The notes under the pieces: generated by a model
Databases searched by the model: none
What the model saw: the letters and a program-made list of their open reading frames with translations, nothing else
Told to the model about the DNA's origin: nothing
NCBI RefSeq assembly: GCF_024753135.1
Contig: NZ_JANUGP010000012.1
Location: 1-64,000, forward strand
DNA length: 64,000 nucleotides
Direction of reading: 5' to 3'
Source of the DNA: Streptomyces pyxinicus
Lineage (GTDB): Bacteria; Actinomycetota; Actinomycetes; Streptomycetales; Streptomycetaceae
Shown: one piece after another, positions 1-7,553 of the stretch
How the letters are laid out: the number at the start of each line of letters is the position of its first letter
Position numbering within the stretch: the stretch's first letter is position 1
Position numbers and translations under genes: made by a program

Positions 1-247
1 CCCCGGATGCCGTCCGTGTGTCCACCGCCGCCGTGCTCGTGAGCGCCATGCCGTGCCCCTTCCGGAGTCGAGTCGTCCGCAGTCGCCGGCCACCGAACGG
101 CCGACGATCGCGCGTTTACCCCCTCATCCTGCCCTCATGCCCGCCACTTACAGCAAATCGCCGCCGACGGCCGCCGAGTCCCGTGAGCACCACCCGTTCG
201 CGTCATCACCCCGGGCCAGGACGCGTTTCCGCGGCGAGCATGGGCAC

Positions 248-448
248 ATGGTGGAACACGCGGCCTTCGTCCAGGGCATCACCCGTGAGAGCATCCATCC
301 CGGCGGCTGGGTCGAGCACGAGCCGACCGGGCGCGCGGTGGTGCGGTGCAGTTGCGGCCTGGAGAGCGGTGTCGTCACGGCCGTCCGGGCGGCCCAGATC
401 GCCGACGATCACCGGCGGGGCGCCGCGTACGCCCGTGCCTGCGGCTGA
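248..448 (+). CDS. small hypothetical protein with CSCG motif
   Basis: This is a short open frame of about 66 codons whose central part, with HPGGWVEHEPTG followed by RCSCGLESG, looks like a small soluble actinomycete protein. The two closely spaced cysteines could bind metal, but no function is recognised. The frame stays open upstream, with in-frame ATGs at 137 and 53. I chose 248 because the conserved-looking part begins there; 137 is a real alternative. No strong ribosome binding site precedes any of these starts. It lies just upstream of the palindromic promoter of the ANTAR gene and is probably a separate unit. Confidence 0.4.
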   Translation: MVEHAAFVQGITRESIHPGGWVEHEPTGRAVVRCSCGLESGVVTAVRAAQIADDHRRGAAYARACG

Positions 449-474
449 GACGCTCCGGCCGCGGCCACGTCCGG

Positions 475-503
475 TTCATTGCCATGTGGCAACGAGTTAG
501 ACT
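475..503 (+). promoter_or_regulatory. promoter of the ANTAR-GAF gene
   Basis: TTCATT (475-480) and TAGACT (498-503) are separated by 17 bases, a reasonable -35/-10 pair for a vegetative-type sigma factor. The start codon follows about 90 bases downstream. The spacer contains a perfect palindrome (separate entry), so a repressor bound there would block polymerase. The boxes were placed by eye. Confidence 0.45.
479..492. promoter_or_regulatory. palindromic operator TTGCC-N4-GGCAA
   Basis: TTGCCATGTGGCAA is a perfect inverted repeat (TTGCCA, 2-base spacer, TGGCAA) lying in the -35/-10 spacer of the promoter before the ANTAR gene. Close relatives occur at 7437-7450, 26127-26140 and 33146-33159, mostly upstream of signalling genes. 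The size suits a winged-helix dimer such as the two MarR proteins encoded nearby, but that link is inference. Confidence 0.55.
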
Positions 504-590
504 CGGGGCAGTGCTTGGGAAACAAGGCACTCCTTCTCGCATGCCTCGCGAGACGAAGCCTGCCAACCCAAGCGAAAGGGGCCATCCTCC

Positions 591-1454
591 GTGAGCCAGG
601 AAACCGGCACGCGCGCGGTTTGTCTTGGTCAGCCGAGGGCGTCACTGCCCGACGAACGTCAGCTGTGGCGCGAGAACATCGCGCTGCGCAACAGGATGCT
701 GGCCCGCTCGGCCGTCTCGGCCGCCCAGGGCATCCTGAAGGAACGGTACCGGCTTTCCACCCTCGACGAGGGTTTCGAGCTGCTCAAGCGCGGCTCGCAG
801 ACGCACAACATCAAGCTCCACACCCTCGCCGACGCCGTCGACCGCGTGCCCGGACCGGCACCCGGGGCGCTCCGCTGGTTCCCCGGCCGGGTGCGCGGCA
901 GCGCTCCGCCGCTCACCGGGCTCCGGCTGGTGCGGCACAACGGCTCCTCGGCCACGTTGCAGGGCGAGGTGTTCGCCGCCGGTCTCACCCGGGTCCTGGA
1001 GGTCACCGGGGCGGAGCGGGGCACCGTGCAGCTCGCCGAGAGCGGCTTGCTGCGCCTGGAGCGGCAGGTCGGGCTGGACGGCGACTTCGCCGACTTCTTC
1101 GCCTTCGTCGACCTCACCGGCACCGCCTGGGCCGCGGCGGCCCGGGACGGACGCCAGGTCACCGTCCACGACGTCGCGGTGGACGACGGTCTGGACGAGG
1201 TGTCCCGGCGGGTGATCCTCCAGGCGGGCAGCCGGGCCTGCCACGGGGTACCGGTGCCGGACGAGCGCGGTGCGCTGCTGGCGGTGATCTCCTCGCATCA
1301 CGCCACGCCGCTCGCGGGCGACTTCGCCCCTGCCCGGCACGACGCCCTCCGGGACACCGCGGCCACGGTCGGCCGCTGGCTCTCCTGGCACCGCCGCACC
1401 GTCGTCCTGGACGCCCTGGAGGACCTGCACACCACCGCGCGGTCCGGGGACTGA
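591..1454 (+). CDS. ANTAR and GAF domain protein (putative RNA-binding antiterminator)
   Basis: The protein has 287 residues. The N-terminal part (about residues 22-85) has ANTAR features: RNRMLARSAVSAAQGILKER, then a helix with STLDEGFELLKRGSQ and a third helix HNIKLHTLADAVDR. ANTAR domains bind paired RNA hairpins and prevent termination. The rest (about 110-280) reads as a GAF-like sensor without obvious ligand residues. The order is inverted, because most actinobacterial proteins of this kind are GAF-ANTAR. The GTG start at 591 follows a GAAAGGGG ribosome site by about 8 bases. Transcription probably begins at the palindrome-containing promoter at 475-503. The target RNAs cannot be told from this sequence. 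Fairly confident of the ANTAR call, less of the GAF call. Confidence 0.75.
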   Translation: MSQETGTRAVCLGQPRASLPDERQLWRENIALRNRMLARSAVSAAQGILKERYRLSTLDEGFELLKRGSQTHNIKLHTLADAVDRVPGPAPGALRWFPGRVRGSAPPLTGLRLVRHNGSSATLQGEVFAAGLTRVLEVTGAERGTVQLAESGLLRLERQVGLDGDFADFFAFVDLTGTAWAAAARDGRQVTVHDVAVDDGLDEVSRRVILQAGSRACHGVPVPDERGALLAVISSHHATPLAGDFAPARHDALRDTAATVGRWLSWHRRTVVLDALEDLHTTARSGD

Positions 1455-1676
1455 GGGCACCCCCGCCGCCGTCAATCGCCCGCGTTCCGTCGGTCGCCCG
1501 CGGCCGGGGGGGGCGCGGTGGCCGGGCTTGGGCGAGGCCGGCCCCCGCGCTCCGCGTCCCAGCACCACACCACGCCACTCGCGGGCGAGTCCGGCACCGC
1601 CCAGCGCTACGCCCCACCGCGGCCACGCCGGCCCCCGGCCACCATGAGGGGCGGGAGGCCGAGGACGCCCCCGCAG
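1455..1676. repeat. decayed duplication of the flanking gene ends
   Basis: This 222-base gap holds no convincing gene. It contains degraded copies of both flanks. About 1557-1645 resembles the 3' end of the ANTAR gene (around 1289-1370; shared CACGCC-CTCGCGGGCGA and CCGCGGCCACG). About 1490-1525 resembles 1678-1715, the 3' end of the gene on the other strand (shared GTCGCCCGCGGCCGGGGGG). A local tandem duplication of the junction followed by decay explains this. Confidence 0.5.
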
Positions 1677-2129
1677 TCAGTCGCCCGCGGCCGGGGGGCG
1701 CGCGGTGTGGCCGGGGTGGCCCGGGGTGCGGCGGGTTTCCTTGAGTTCGGCCTCGTACAGGTGGTCGCGGCCCTGGGCGAGTTCGGTCACCGCGCTGCGC
1801 TCCAGTTGCCGGAACGGGCGGTAGTACGTGTCGTCGTAGGCCTCGACGACCTGGAAGGTCCAGTGGCCGGGGATGACGTTGCGGCCCAGGATCTCGGTCT
1901 CGACCTTGTCGGCCCATTCGGGGTGGCCGGCCTCGCGCAGCAGCCGTACCGCCCGGTCGAGTTCGAGGTCGGCGCCGCCGGTGAGCTGGTGGAAGCCGTA
2001 GAGCTGACCGCGGGCCCGCTCGGTGGTCTCCCAGGCCTTCGACAGCGCTCCGAGCGCCTCGACGGTCTTGTCCGAGACGCCCTCGGGGCGGCGGTGCCGC
2101 CGGTCGGGACCATCCTGGTACTCGTTCAT
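1677..2129 (-). CDS. conserved hypothetical protein, helical
   Basis: This is a 150-residue soluble, largely helical protein. Recognisable stretches include KTVEALGALSKAWETTERARGQLYGFHQLTGGADLELDRAVRLLREAG, then HWTFQVVEAYDDTYYRPF. I recall similar proteins as a widespread uncharacterised Streptomyces family, but no function is assigned. The ATG at 2129 was chosen because GAGGGAG precedes it at good spacing; the frame stays open upstream to 2192. The C-terminus is proline-rich and low-complexity. It is convergent with the ANTAR gene and divergent from the PRC-barrel operon. Confidence 0.65.
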   Translation of the reverse strand: MNEYQDGPDRRHRRPEGVSDKTVEALGALSKAWETTERARGQLYGFHQLTGGADLELDRAVRLLREAGHPEWADKVETEILGRNVIPGHWTFQVVEAYDDTYYRPFRQLERSAVTELAQGRDHLYEAELKETRRTPGHPGHTARPPAAGD

Positions 2130-2291
2130 CGCGCTCCCTCGGTGCCGTGCCGCGCGTGCCGCCGCCGAGTGCCCGGTCGGCCGCCGGCTCAACCGTGTCT
2201 CGACCTCCCCGGATGCGCAGGCGTGTCCGGCCCTTCTGCGGGCAACCGGAAGCCCGAGGAAGCGGTAGCACGTCCGCGAAGGAGGGCGGCG

Positions 2292-2438
2292 ATGGCCTGG
2301 TGGGTCTGGCTGGTGGCGGTGATCGCGGTGGTGGGGCTGGTCTCGGCCGTGACGGTGGGGGTGCAGTCAAAACGCCGTTCCGGGACGGTGATCGCGGTGC
2401 GGGCGGGCCGCCCGAGCGGACGGGGAGGCGGCCGGTGA
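2292..2438 (+). CDS. 48-residue single-pass membrane protein
   Basis: A very short gene: MAWWVWLVAVIAVVGLVSAV forms one transmembrane helix, followed by a basic tail (QSKRRSG...RGGGR) predicted to lie in the cytoplasm. AAGGAGGGCGGCG precedes the ATG at ideal spacing. Its TGA stop overlaps the GTG of the next gene (GTGA), so it is translationally coupled to a PRC-barrel protein. It may anchor or assist the PRC-barrel proteins at the membrane; this is inferred from position only. Confidence 0.6.
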   Translation: MAWWVWLVAVIAVVGLVSAVTVGVQSKRRSGTVIAVRAGRPSGRGGGR

Positions 2439-3040
2439 CCGGGCTGGCGCTCGCCTCCGAGCTGACCAAACGGGAGGTCGTGACGCTGAGCGGCGAGGCC
2501 GTGGCACGGATCAAGGACACCGTGTTCGACGCCGGGGCCGGCCGGATCACCGGCTTCACCCTGAGCGGCCGGGGCCTGCTGGCCGGACCGCTGAAGCGGA
2601 GCCTGCCGTTCTCCGGGGTGCACGCCGTGGGACCCGCGGCCGTGATGATCCCGTCCGAGGCGGTGCTGGAGGACCGCAAGGCGGTCATGCGTTCCGGCGG
2701 ATCGGCGTCCGGCGGGGTGATCGGCGCCCCGGTGCTCACCGACGAGGGCACCGAGATCGGCACGGTGCGCGACCTGGTGGTCGAGACCGGGACCAGCGGA
2801 CGCGTGGTCGGCTTCGAGGTCGCGGCCAACGCCCACTTCGATCCCGAACGGCGCAAGGTGTTCATCCCGCGCGGCCAGACGCTGGCCGTCTCCGGGGAGG
2901 CGCTGGTGGTCCCCGTCTCGGCGAGTCACTTCGTCGCCGCGGACCTGCCCAGTTTCGGTGGTCAGGTCGAGGCGTTCGAGGCGCAGGGCAGGCCGGGCGG
3001 CACGCACGCCGCCCCGCTCGACGAAGGAGGCCGCGCATGA
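2435..3040 (+). CDS. PRC-barrel domain protein (two repeats)
   Basis: The protein has 201 residues and two PRC-barrel-like halves. The first (about 5-85) has LASELTKREVVTLSGEAVARIKDTVFD and ITGFTLSGRG. The second (about 90-165) has GAPVLTDEGTEIGTVRDLVVE and VVGFEVAANAHFDPERRKVFIPRG. PRC barrels occur in photosynthetic reaction-centre H subunits and RimM, and as small stress-related proteins in actinobacteria. No catalytic residues are expected. The GTG at 2435 overlaps the preceding stop and has GGAGG upstream. It is the middle gene of a three-gene overlapping operon with the 48-residue membrane protein and another PRC protein. The molecular role is unknown. Confidence 0.75.
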   Translation: MTGLALASELTKREVVTLSGEAVARIKDTVFDAGAGRITGFTLSGRGLLAGPLKRSLPFSGVHAVGPAAVMIPSEAVLEDRKAVMRSGGSASGGVIGAPVLTDEGTEIGTVRDLVVETGTSGRVVGFEVAANAHFDPERRKVFIPRGQTLAVSGEALVVPVSASHFVAADLPSFGGQVEAFEAQGRPGGTHAAPLDEGGRA

Positions 3041-3468
3041 TGCTCTTCACCCAGGCCAGGGGCCTTCCCGTGATCACCGCCGACGAGGCTTCGGCGCTCG
3101 GGAAGGTGAGCGAACTGACCATCGACGCCCGCACCCGGAGCATCGCCTGTCTGCGGCTGTCCGGGGCGGCCAGGGAGTGCGAGGTCGTCGGCTGGGACGC
3201 GGTGGCCTCGGTGGGGCGCGACGCCGTGATCGTCCGCTCCCGGGCCGCCGTGGAGGCGGGGCCGCGTGAGGCGCCCGAACACCGGGAGGCCGTCGGTCAC
3301 CGGGTCCTGACCGAGTACGGCGCCGAGCACGGTACGGTGAAGGACGTCGCCTTCGACCCTGTCTCAGGCCGCGTCCTCACCCTGTACACAGCGCTGGGGG
3401 ACATTTCCGGGGAACGCCTCGTCGGCCTGGGCTCGTACGCCGTGGTCGTGCACGCGGACCCGCGATGA
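3037..3468 (+). CDS. PRC-barrel domain protein
   Basis: A 143-residue protein with PRC-barrel patterns at both ends: QARGLPVITADEASALGKVSELTIDA near the N-terminus and GHRVLTEYGAEHGTVKDVAFDPVSGRV near the C-terminus. The ATG overlaps the previous stop as ATGA and GAAGGAGG lies upstream, so it is coupled to the 201-residue PRC protein. The pair probably works together or as a hetero-oligomer, which is inference from the gene arrangement. No enzymatic residues are evident. Confidence 0.7.
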   Translation: MMLFTQARGLPVITADEASALGKVSELTIDARTRSIACLRLSGAARECEVVGWDAVASVGRDAVIVRSRAAVEAGPREAPEHREAVGHRVLTEYGAEHGTVKDVAFDPVSGRVLTLYTALGDISGERLVGLGSYAVVVHADPR

Positions 3469-3679
3469 CGGCCGGGCGGGAACCCTTCGCCGGCCGGCTC
3501 ACCGGCTCGGGGAAACCGCCTTCCCCGGACACCCCCGGGGCAGGATCATGGTGAGTGTCCGCGACCGTGCCGGTGCGCGGTGCCGCGTCCCCCGACGGCA
3601 CCGCTTGTCCGGCGAGGGGGCGGGTACTGCGTTCGCATAAGGTTGTTGTCCGACCGGCCCAGAGGTTCCCCGAAGTGAT

Positions 3680-4210
3680 GTGCTCGTGACGCGTCTCGGT
3701 GATGACGGAGACGACCCGGCACGCTCAGGCGACGACGGCCCCGAAGCGGCCGCACTGGAGATCGCCCGTGCCGTGGACAGTCTCGCGGTCCTGTGGTCCA
3801 GCGCCGCTCAGGCGGCGAGCCTGCGCCTGTCACCCCACCAGCTGAGATGCCTGCGCGTCCTGGAGGCCGTCCCGGGCCTCAACCTCACCGCGCTCGCGGA
3901 CCGCATGGACATCGGCCTGCCCACGGCGAGCCGGCTGTGCGACCGCCTGGAGGCCGCCGGACTGCTCGAAAGAGTGCTGCATCCCCGCAAACGCCGCGAG
4001 GTGAAGCTGACCCTCACCGCGCGGGGCCGGCGACTGCTCACGGAGGTCACCGCCGAGCGGGTACGGGCCCTCACCACCGCGCTGGCCAGGATGGACGACA
4101 CCGACCGGGCCGAGCTGGTGCGCGTCATGGGCACGTTCCTGCGCGCCCAGGAGCGCCGGGAGCCAGGGAACGGGCCGGGCGGGGAGACCGGGCCGCCGCG
4201 GCGGACGTAG
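3680..4210 (+). CDS. MarR-family transcriptional regulator
   Basis: A 176-residue winged-helix protein. The core runs from about residue 45 to 125: LSPHQLRCLRVLEAVPGLNLTALADRMDIGLPTASRLCDRLEAAGLLERV (helix-turn-helix), then the wing HPRKRREVKLTLTARGRRLL. It is clearly homologous to the MarR at 6821-7306, and both sit beside a SpoIIE-type phosphatase gene; this one is convergent with 4232-5401. GTG at 3680 is used, with GTG at 3686 as alternative. A half-site TGTTGTC lies at 3644-3650, about 30 bases upstream. Ligand unknown; possible roles include control of the phosphatase genes and the palindromes seen elsewhere in this window. Confidence 0.8.
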   Translation: MLVTRLGDDGDDPARSGDDGPEAAALEIARAVDSLAVLWSSAAQAASLRLSPHQLRCLRVLEAVPGLNLTALADRMDIGLPTASRLCDRLEAAGLLERVLHPRKRREVKLTLTARGRRLLTEVTAERVRALTTALARMDDTDRAELVRVMGTFLRAQERREPGNGPGGETGPPRRT

Positions 4211-4231
4211 TGCCGAACGGCTGCGCCGGTC

Positions 4232-5401
4232 TCAGCGGCCCTTCCAGTCGAGGCAGACGACGGCCGCGTCCGACAGCAGTTCCTCGCTGCCGAAGTGCCC
4301 GGTCAGGCCGGCGACGACGGCACGCGCCGCCTCGTTCGGGGGTACGGCCCGGGTGGCGCCGAGCACCTGGTGCAGGCCGCGCTCGCCGAAGACCTCGCCG
4401 CTCGCCGAGCGTGCGCCGTGCACGCCCGTGCTCACCACGACGAGCCGGTCACCCGGCCGGAGCTGGAAGGTCTCGGCCTCGTACGCCGTCTCCTCGAACA
4501 TGCCGAGCGGGAGCTGGGCGTCCAGTGCGATCCGCTCGGCCCGCTCCCCCCGCAGCAGGAAGAGCTGCGGGGAGCCGGCGTCGACGGCCTGCACGGTGCC
4601 GGTGTCCAGGTCGAAGCCGAGCAGCAGCGTCGGCGCGTAGGCCTGGCCGCCGTACTGGGCGTAGACGGCCTGGTCGGCGAGGGCGGCCTGGTCGGCGAGG
4701 CTCACCCCGCCGCGCCGGGCGTTGCGCAGGGCGCCCACGGCGAGACTGGTCAGCTGGGAGGCACCCATCCCCTGCCCCATGCCGTCGGTGAGGGTGAGGA
4801 CGAGACGGTCGGCGTCGGCGGACCAGTCGAAGTTGTCCCCGCCGACGGCGTACGCGGGCTCCAGGTGTGCGCCGATCACGTACTCGGCGCGGGCGCAGCC
4901 GTGTCCGGGCAGCAGCTGCCACTGCATCTCGGCGGCGAGCGTGAGGCGGCGGGTGCGGCGGGCCTTGAGGAACAGGTCGGTGTCGCGGTCGGCGGTGGTC
5001 ACCTCGCGGGCCAGGGCGCCGGCCAGGTCGTGGAGCCGCAGGACGGTGGCGGGGCTCGCCAGGTCGGCGGGCAGCCGCACGGTGAGGATGCCGAGCCGGT
5101 CGCCGCGGACGCCGAGCGGCAGGTGCACCTGGCAGGAGTCGTCGCCGAGGGGCTCCACCACCGGGCTCTGGCCGTCGAAGGCGACACCGAGGGGGCCTTC
5201 GTGGGCGGGCACGGGAGGCCCAGCGCGGGGCCGGTCCGTCACCGGTTGCAGGACGGTCTGCCCGTAGTCGGCCATGAGGAGGGTGATGTCCTGGGCGCCG
5301 ACGAGACCGGCCAGCAGATCGCAGGCGGTGGCGACGAGTGCGTGAGGAGGTACCGCGCGCAGGCGGCTCTCCGCGGAGCGCCAGGCGTCGGAGGCTTCCA
5401 C
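4232..5401 (-). CDS. SpoIIE-type PP2C protein, metal-site residues partly lost
   Basis: A 389-residue protein with an N-terminal GAF-like sensor (about 1-150) and a C-terminal PP2C/SpoIIE domain starting near RLTLAAEMQWQLLPG. SpoIIE phosphatases dephosphorylate STAS anti-anti-sigma factors. Here GGDNFDWS and LTDGMGQG keep their aspartates, but the later motifs read VSTGVHG, where SDG is usual, and SDAAVVCLD, where DD is usual. Activity may therefore be weak or lost. It is a tandem paralogue of 5500-6672, sharing long stretches such as ADQAALADQAVYA. The GTG at 5401 best matches the paralogue start and has GAGAGG upstream; GTGs at 5410 and 5419 are alternatives. Confidence 0.75.
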   Translation of the reverse strand: MEASDAWRSAESRLRAVPPHALVATACDLLAGLVGAQDITLLMADYGQTVLQPVTDRPRAGPPVPAHEGPLGVAFDGQSPVVEPLGDDSCQVHLPLGVRGDRLGILTVRLPADLASPATVLRLHDLAGALAREVTTADRDTDLFLKARRTRRLTLAAEMQWQLLPGHGCARAEYVIGAHLEPAYAVGGDNFDWSADADRLVLTLTDGMGQGMGASQLTSLAVGALRNARRGGVSLADQAALADQAVYAQYGGQAYAPTLLLGFDLDTGTVQAVDAGSPQLFLLRGERAERIALDAQLPLGMFEETAYEAETFQLRPGDRLVVVSTGVHGARSASGEVFGERGLHQVLGATRAVPPNEAARAVVAGLTGHFGSEELLSDAAVVCLDWKGR

Positions 5402-5499
5402 TGCGTCCACCCTCTCCACTCGACGGCCTCCACAGTAACGCGGGCCCCCGCACCGCGGCCCGCTCCGGACCGCCGTCCGGTCACCCGCCGGCCGGCCGG

Positions 5500-6672
5500 T
5501 CAGCCGCCGTCCGGCCTCCCTCGCCAGTCCAGGCAGACGACGAGCGCGTCGTCCTCGGGCGCGGCCGCGCCGCGATGGCTGGTCAGCTCGCGCAGGATGG
5601 CGCCGGGCACCTCCGCCGCGGGCAGCAGACGGGTGGCCTGGAGGGCCCGGGCGAGCGCGGCCTCGCCGTACTCCTCGCCCTTGGGGGAGGCCGCGGCGTG
5701 CACGCCGTCGCTGACGAAGACGAGCCGGTCGCCGGGCTCGACGTGGAACTCCTGTGCCACGTAGTCGGTCTCCTCGAACATGCCGAGCGGCAGCTGGGCG
5801 TCGAAGGCGACCCGCTCCACGGCACCGCCGCGCAGCCGCAGCAGCCGGGGCGAGCCGGCGTCGACCACGCTCACCCGGCCGGTGTCCAGGTCGAAGTCGA
5901 ACATCAGGACGGACAGGTAGCAGCGGCCCCGGTAGTGGGCGTACACGGCCTGGTCGGCGAGGGCGGCCTGGTCCGCGATGGAGATGCCGGCCCGGCGCGC
6001 GTTGCGCAGGGCGTTGATGGCGAGGTTCGTCAGCAGGGACGCCTCTATCCCCTCGCCCATGCCGTTGGTGACGTAGAGCATCAGATGGTCGGCGGTGGCC
6101 GACCAGTCGTAGTTGTCGCCGAAGACCGCGTAGGCGGGCTCCAGTTGAGCGGCCAGGTCGTACTCCCGGCGCGAGCACGCGCGGCCCGGGAGCAGTTGCC
6201 ACTGCATCTCGGCGGCGAGGGTGAGCCGGTCCCTGCGCCGGGCCCGCCGGTACAGGTCGGTGTCGCGGTCGGCGACGAGCACCTCGCGCCCCAACACCTC
6301 GGCGATCTCGGCGAGTTCGGCCTCGTGCCGACGGGCCTCGTCCTCGTCCGGCAGGGTCACGGACAGCACGCCGATCCGGTCTCCGCGCACGGTGACCGGG
6401 AGGTGCAGCAGCACCCGGCCGTCCCGGGCGCTCTCGGTGCGGGGCTGCTGGGAGGCGAACGCGCGCCCTGCCGGACTGCTGTGCACCGGCACCGGCTGCG
6501 GGGCCGGCTGGGAGCCGGGCACCGGTTGCAGCACGGTCAGTCCGTAGTCCGCCATGAACAGCTCCACGGCCTGTGCCGCGTACTGGTCGGTCAGTACGCG
6601 GCGCAGCACGCCGGGCAGTTCGTGGGGGGCCGCTGCCCGCAGGGCGCGTTCGGCGGCGGGGAATCTGTTCAC
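5500..6672 (-). CDS. SpoIIE-type PP2C phosphatase with GAF-like sensor
   Basis: A 390-residue paralogue of the neighbour at 4232-5401. The N-terminal half is GAF-like (MADYGLTVLQPVPG, LHLPVTVRGDRIGVLSVTLP); the C-terminal half is PP2C/SpoIIE, beginning at RLTLAAEMQWQLLPGRACSRREYD. Metal-site motifs: GDNYDWS kept, VTNGMGEG has Asn instead of Asp, VSDGVHA and EDDALVVCLD kept. Loss of one Asp may alter metal binding. A GTG start at 6672 gives VNRF; the ribosome site is poor. The gene is divergent from the MarR at 6821, with a palindrome-like site (6700-6714) between them, so MarR control is plausible. Its likely substrate is a phosphorylated STAS protein. Confidence 0.8.
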   Translation of the reverse strand: MNRFPAAERALRAAAPHELPGVLRRVLTDQYAAQAVELFMADYGLTVLQPVPGSQPAPQPVPVHSSPAGRAFASQQPRTESARDGRVLLHLPVTVRGDRIGVLSVTLPDEDEARRHEAELAEIAEVLGREVLVADRDTDLYRRARRRDRLTLAAEMQWQLLPGRACSRREYDLAAQLEPAYAVFGDNYDWSATADHLMLYVTNGMGEGIEASLLTNLAINALRNARRAGISIADQAALADQAVYAHYRGRCYLSVLMFDFDLDTGRVSVVDAGSPRLLRLRGGAVERVAFDAQLPLGMFEETDYVAQEFHVEPGDRLVFVSDGVHAAASPKGEEYGEAALARALQATRLLPAAEVPGAILRELTSHRGAAAPEDDALVVCLDWRGRPDGG

Positions 6673-6699
6673 GATGGGAAACGAACCAATCTTTCGCAG

Positions 6700-6714
6700 G
6701 ACAACGTGTGTGCC
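6700..6714. promoter_or_regulatory. operator-like site between PP2C and marR genes
   Basis: GACAACGTGTGTGCC lies in the 148-base divergent gap between the phosphatase (6672, minus) and the MarR gene (6821, plus). It matches most positions of the perfect palindrome GACAACATGTGTTGTC at 26091-26106 but its right half is imperfect. It is a candidate MarR autoregulatory site; the assignment is inference. Confidence 0.35.
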
Positions 6715-6820
6715 TCACTGCCGAGGCGACTGTTCCCGAGCCACGCGCCGGTCGCGTGAGACCTCCGTCTGCGGCACCCGCACCTAGTACGCTGACGCAC
6801 ACCCCAGTACCTGCGAGAGT

Positions 6821-7306
6821 GTGACCGTGACTGCCTTCCACCGCCGCCCGGAGCCCGACGAGATCGCGCGCGTGACCTCCACGGCCGCGGAGCTGCTGGA
6901 AGTCCTGTGGGGCCGCGCCTCGACCGCCCCGGCTTCCGCGTCCCAGCTGCGCCTCCTGCACATCCTGGAGCACCACGACGGCATCAACATGCGCACGCTC
7001 GCCGAGTCCCTCGCCTCGACGCCGCCGGCGACCAGCCGGCTGTTCGACCGGCTCCAGGCGATCGGCTTCGTGGACCGCGAGAGCAGTCCGGAGGACCGGC
7101 GCGAGGTGCGGCTGCGGCTGAGCGTGCGGGGGCGTGCGTTCCTCGCCGACCTGCGGGCGCGGCGCGAGGCGGAACTGCGGGCGGTCCTGGACCTGATGCC
7201 GGCGGCCAAGCGGGCCGCGCTCGCGGAGGGGCTGGAGGCGTTCTGCGCCGTGGCCGCCGCGCAGATACACGACGACGCGCAGGGTTCCGGTTCCCGGACC
7301 GCCTGA
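6821..7306 (+). CDS. MarR-family transcriptional regulator
   Basis: A 161-residue protein with a typical MarR winged helix: SASQLRLLHILEHHDGINMRTLAESLASTPPATSRLFDRLQAIGFVDRES, then the wing DRREVRLRLSVRGRAFL. It is homologous to the MarR at 3680-4210. The gene is divergent from the SpoIIE-type gene at 5500-6672, an arrangement common for MarR autoregulation with control of the neighbour. GTG at 6821 is taken as start; GTG at 6827 is equally possible since the ribosome site (GAGAG) is very close. No conserved cysteine typical of OhrR peroxide sensors is obvious, so its ligand is unknown. Confidence 0.85.
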   Translation: MTVTAFHRRPEPDEIARVTSTAAELLEVLWGRASTAPASASQLRLLHILEHHDGINMRTLAESLASTPPATSRLFDRLQAIGFVDRESSPEDRREVRLRLSVRGRAFLADLRARREAELRAVLDLMPAAKRAALAEGLEAFCAVAAAQIHDDAQGSGSRTA

Positions 7307-7553
7307 GCCGTCCCGCTCGTCACCGACACCACCTGCCGGCCGTCGCCCGCACACGGAGCGGCCTCCGCTGACCGGAGCATCCCAGTTCCTCCCCGCGCAC
7401 GTTGGACAAGGCTACTTTGTTGCCTGGCGGCCATAGTTGTCAAACGGCAACAGTAGGGATGTGCGGGGCCGAGGTCCGGTGGATGAGCCGCCCGCAGGGC
7501 ACAGGGAGGCGCCCGGACGGCGGGGGCGGGCCGGGGCAGAGGCGGAGTGGGCG
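7307..7553. other. gene-free gap with operator-like site
   Basis: This lies between the convergent MarR gene and the RsbW-like gene. No convincing gene is present. An AT-richer stretch at about 7400-7460 contains TTGTCAAACGGCAA at 7437-7450 (separate entry) and TTTGTTGCC upstream of it. It looks like a promoter or operator region, yet no downstream gene in either direction is properly placed to use it. Confidence 0.4.
7437..7450. promoter_or_regulatory. operator-like TTGTC-N4-GGCAA
   Basis: TTGTCAAACGGCAA is a near-perfect inverted repeat of the family also seen at 479-492, 26127-26140 and 33146-33159. It is embedded in a longer inverted pair, TGTTGCC (7419-7425) and GGCAACA (7446-7452). It has no properly placed target gene, so its function is uncertain. 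Confidence 0.4.

Noticed and set aside
1..247. Possible gene at the left edge
   Set aside because: Overlapping open frames in several phases, none with ribosome site or recognisable protein; left unannotated apart from the small frame at 248-448.
6784..7443. Minus-strand frame antisense to the second marR gene
   Set aside because: Ser/Arg-rich shadow composition and full overlap with a clear MarR gene; only its possible promoter is kept as an observation.
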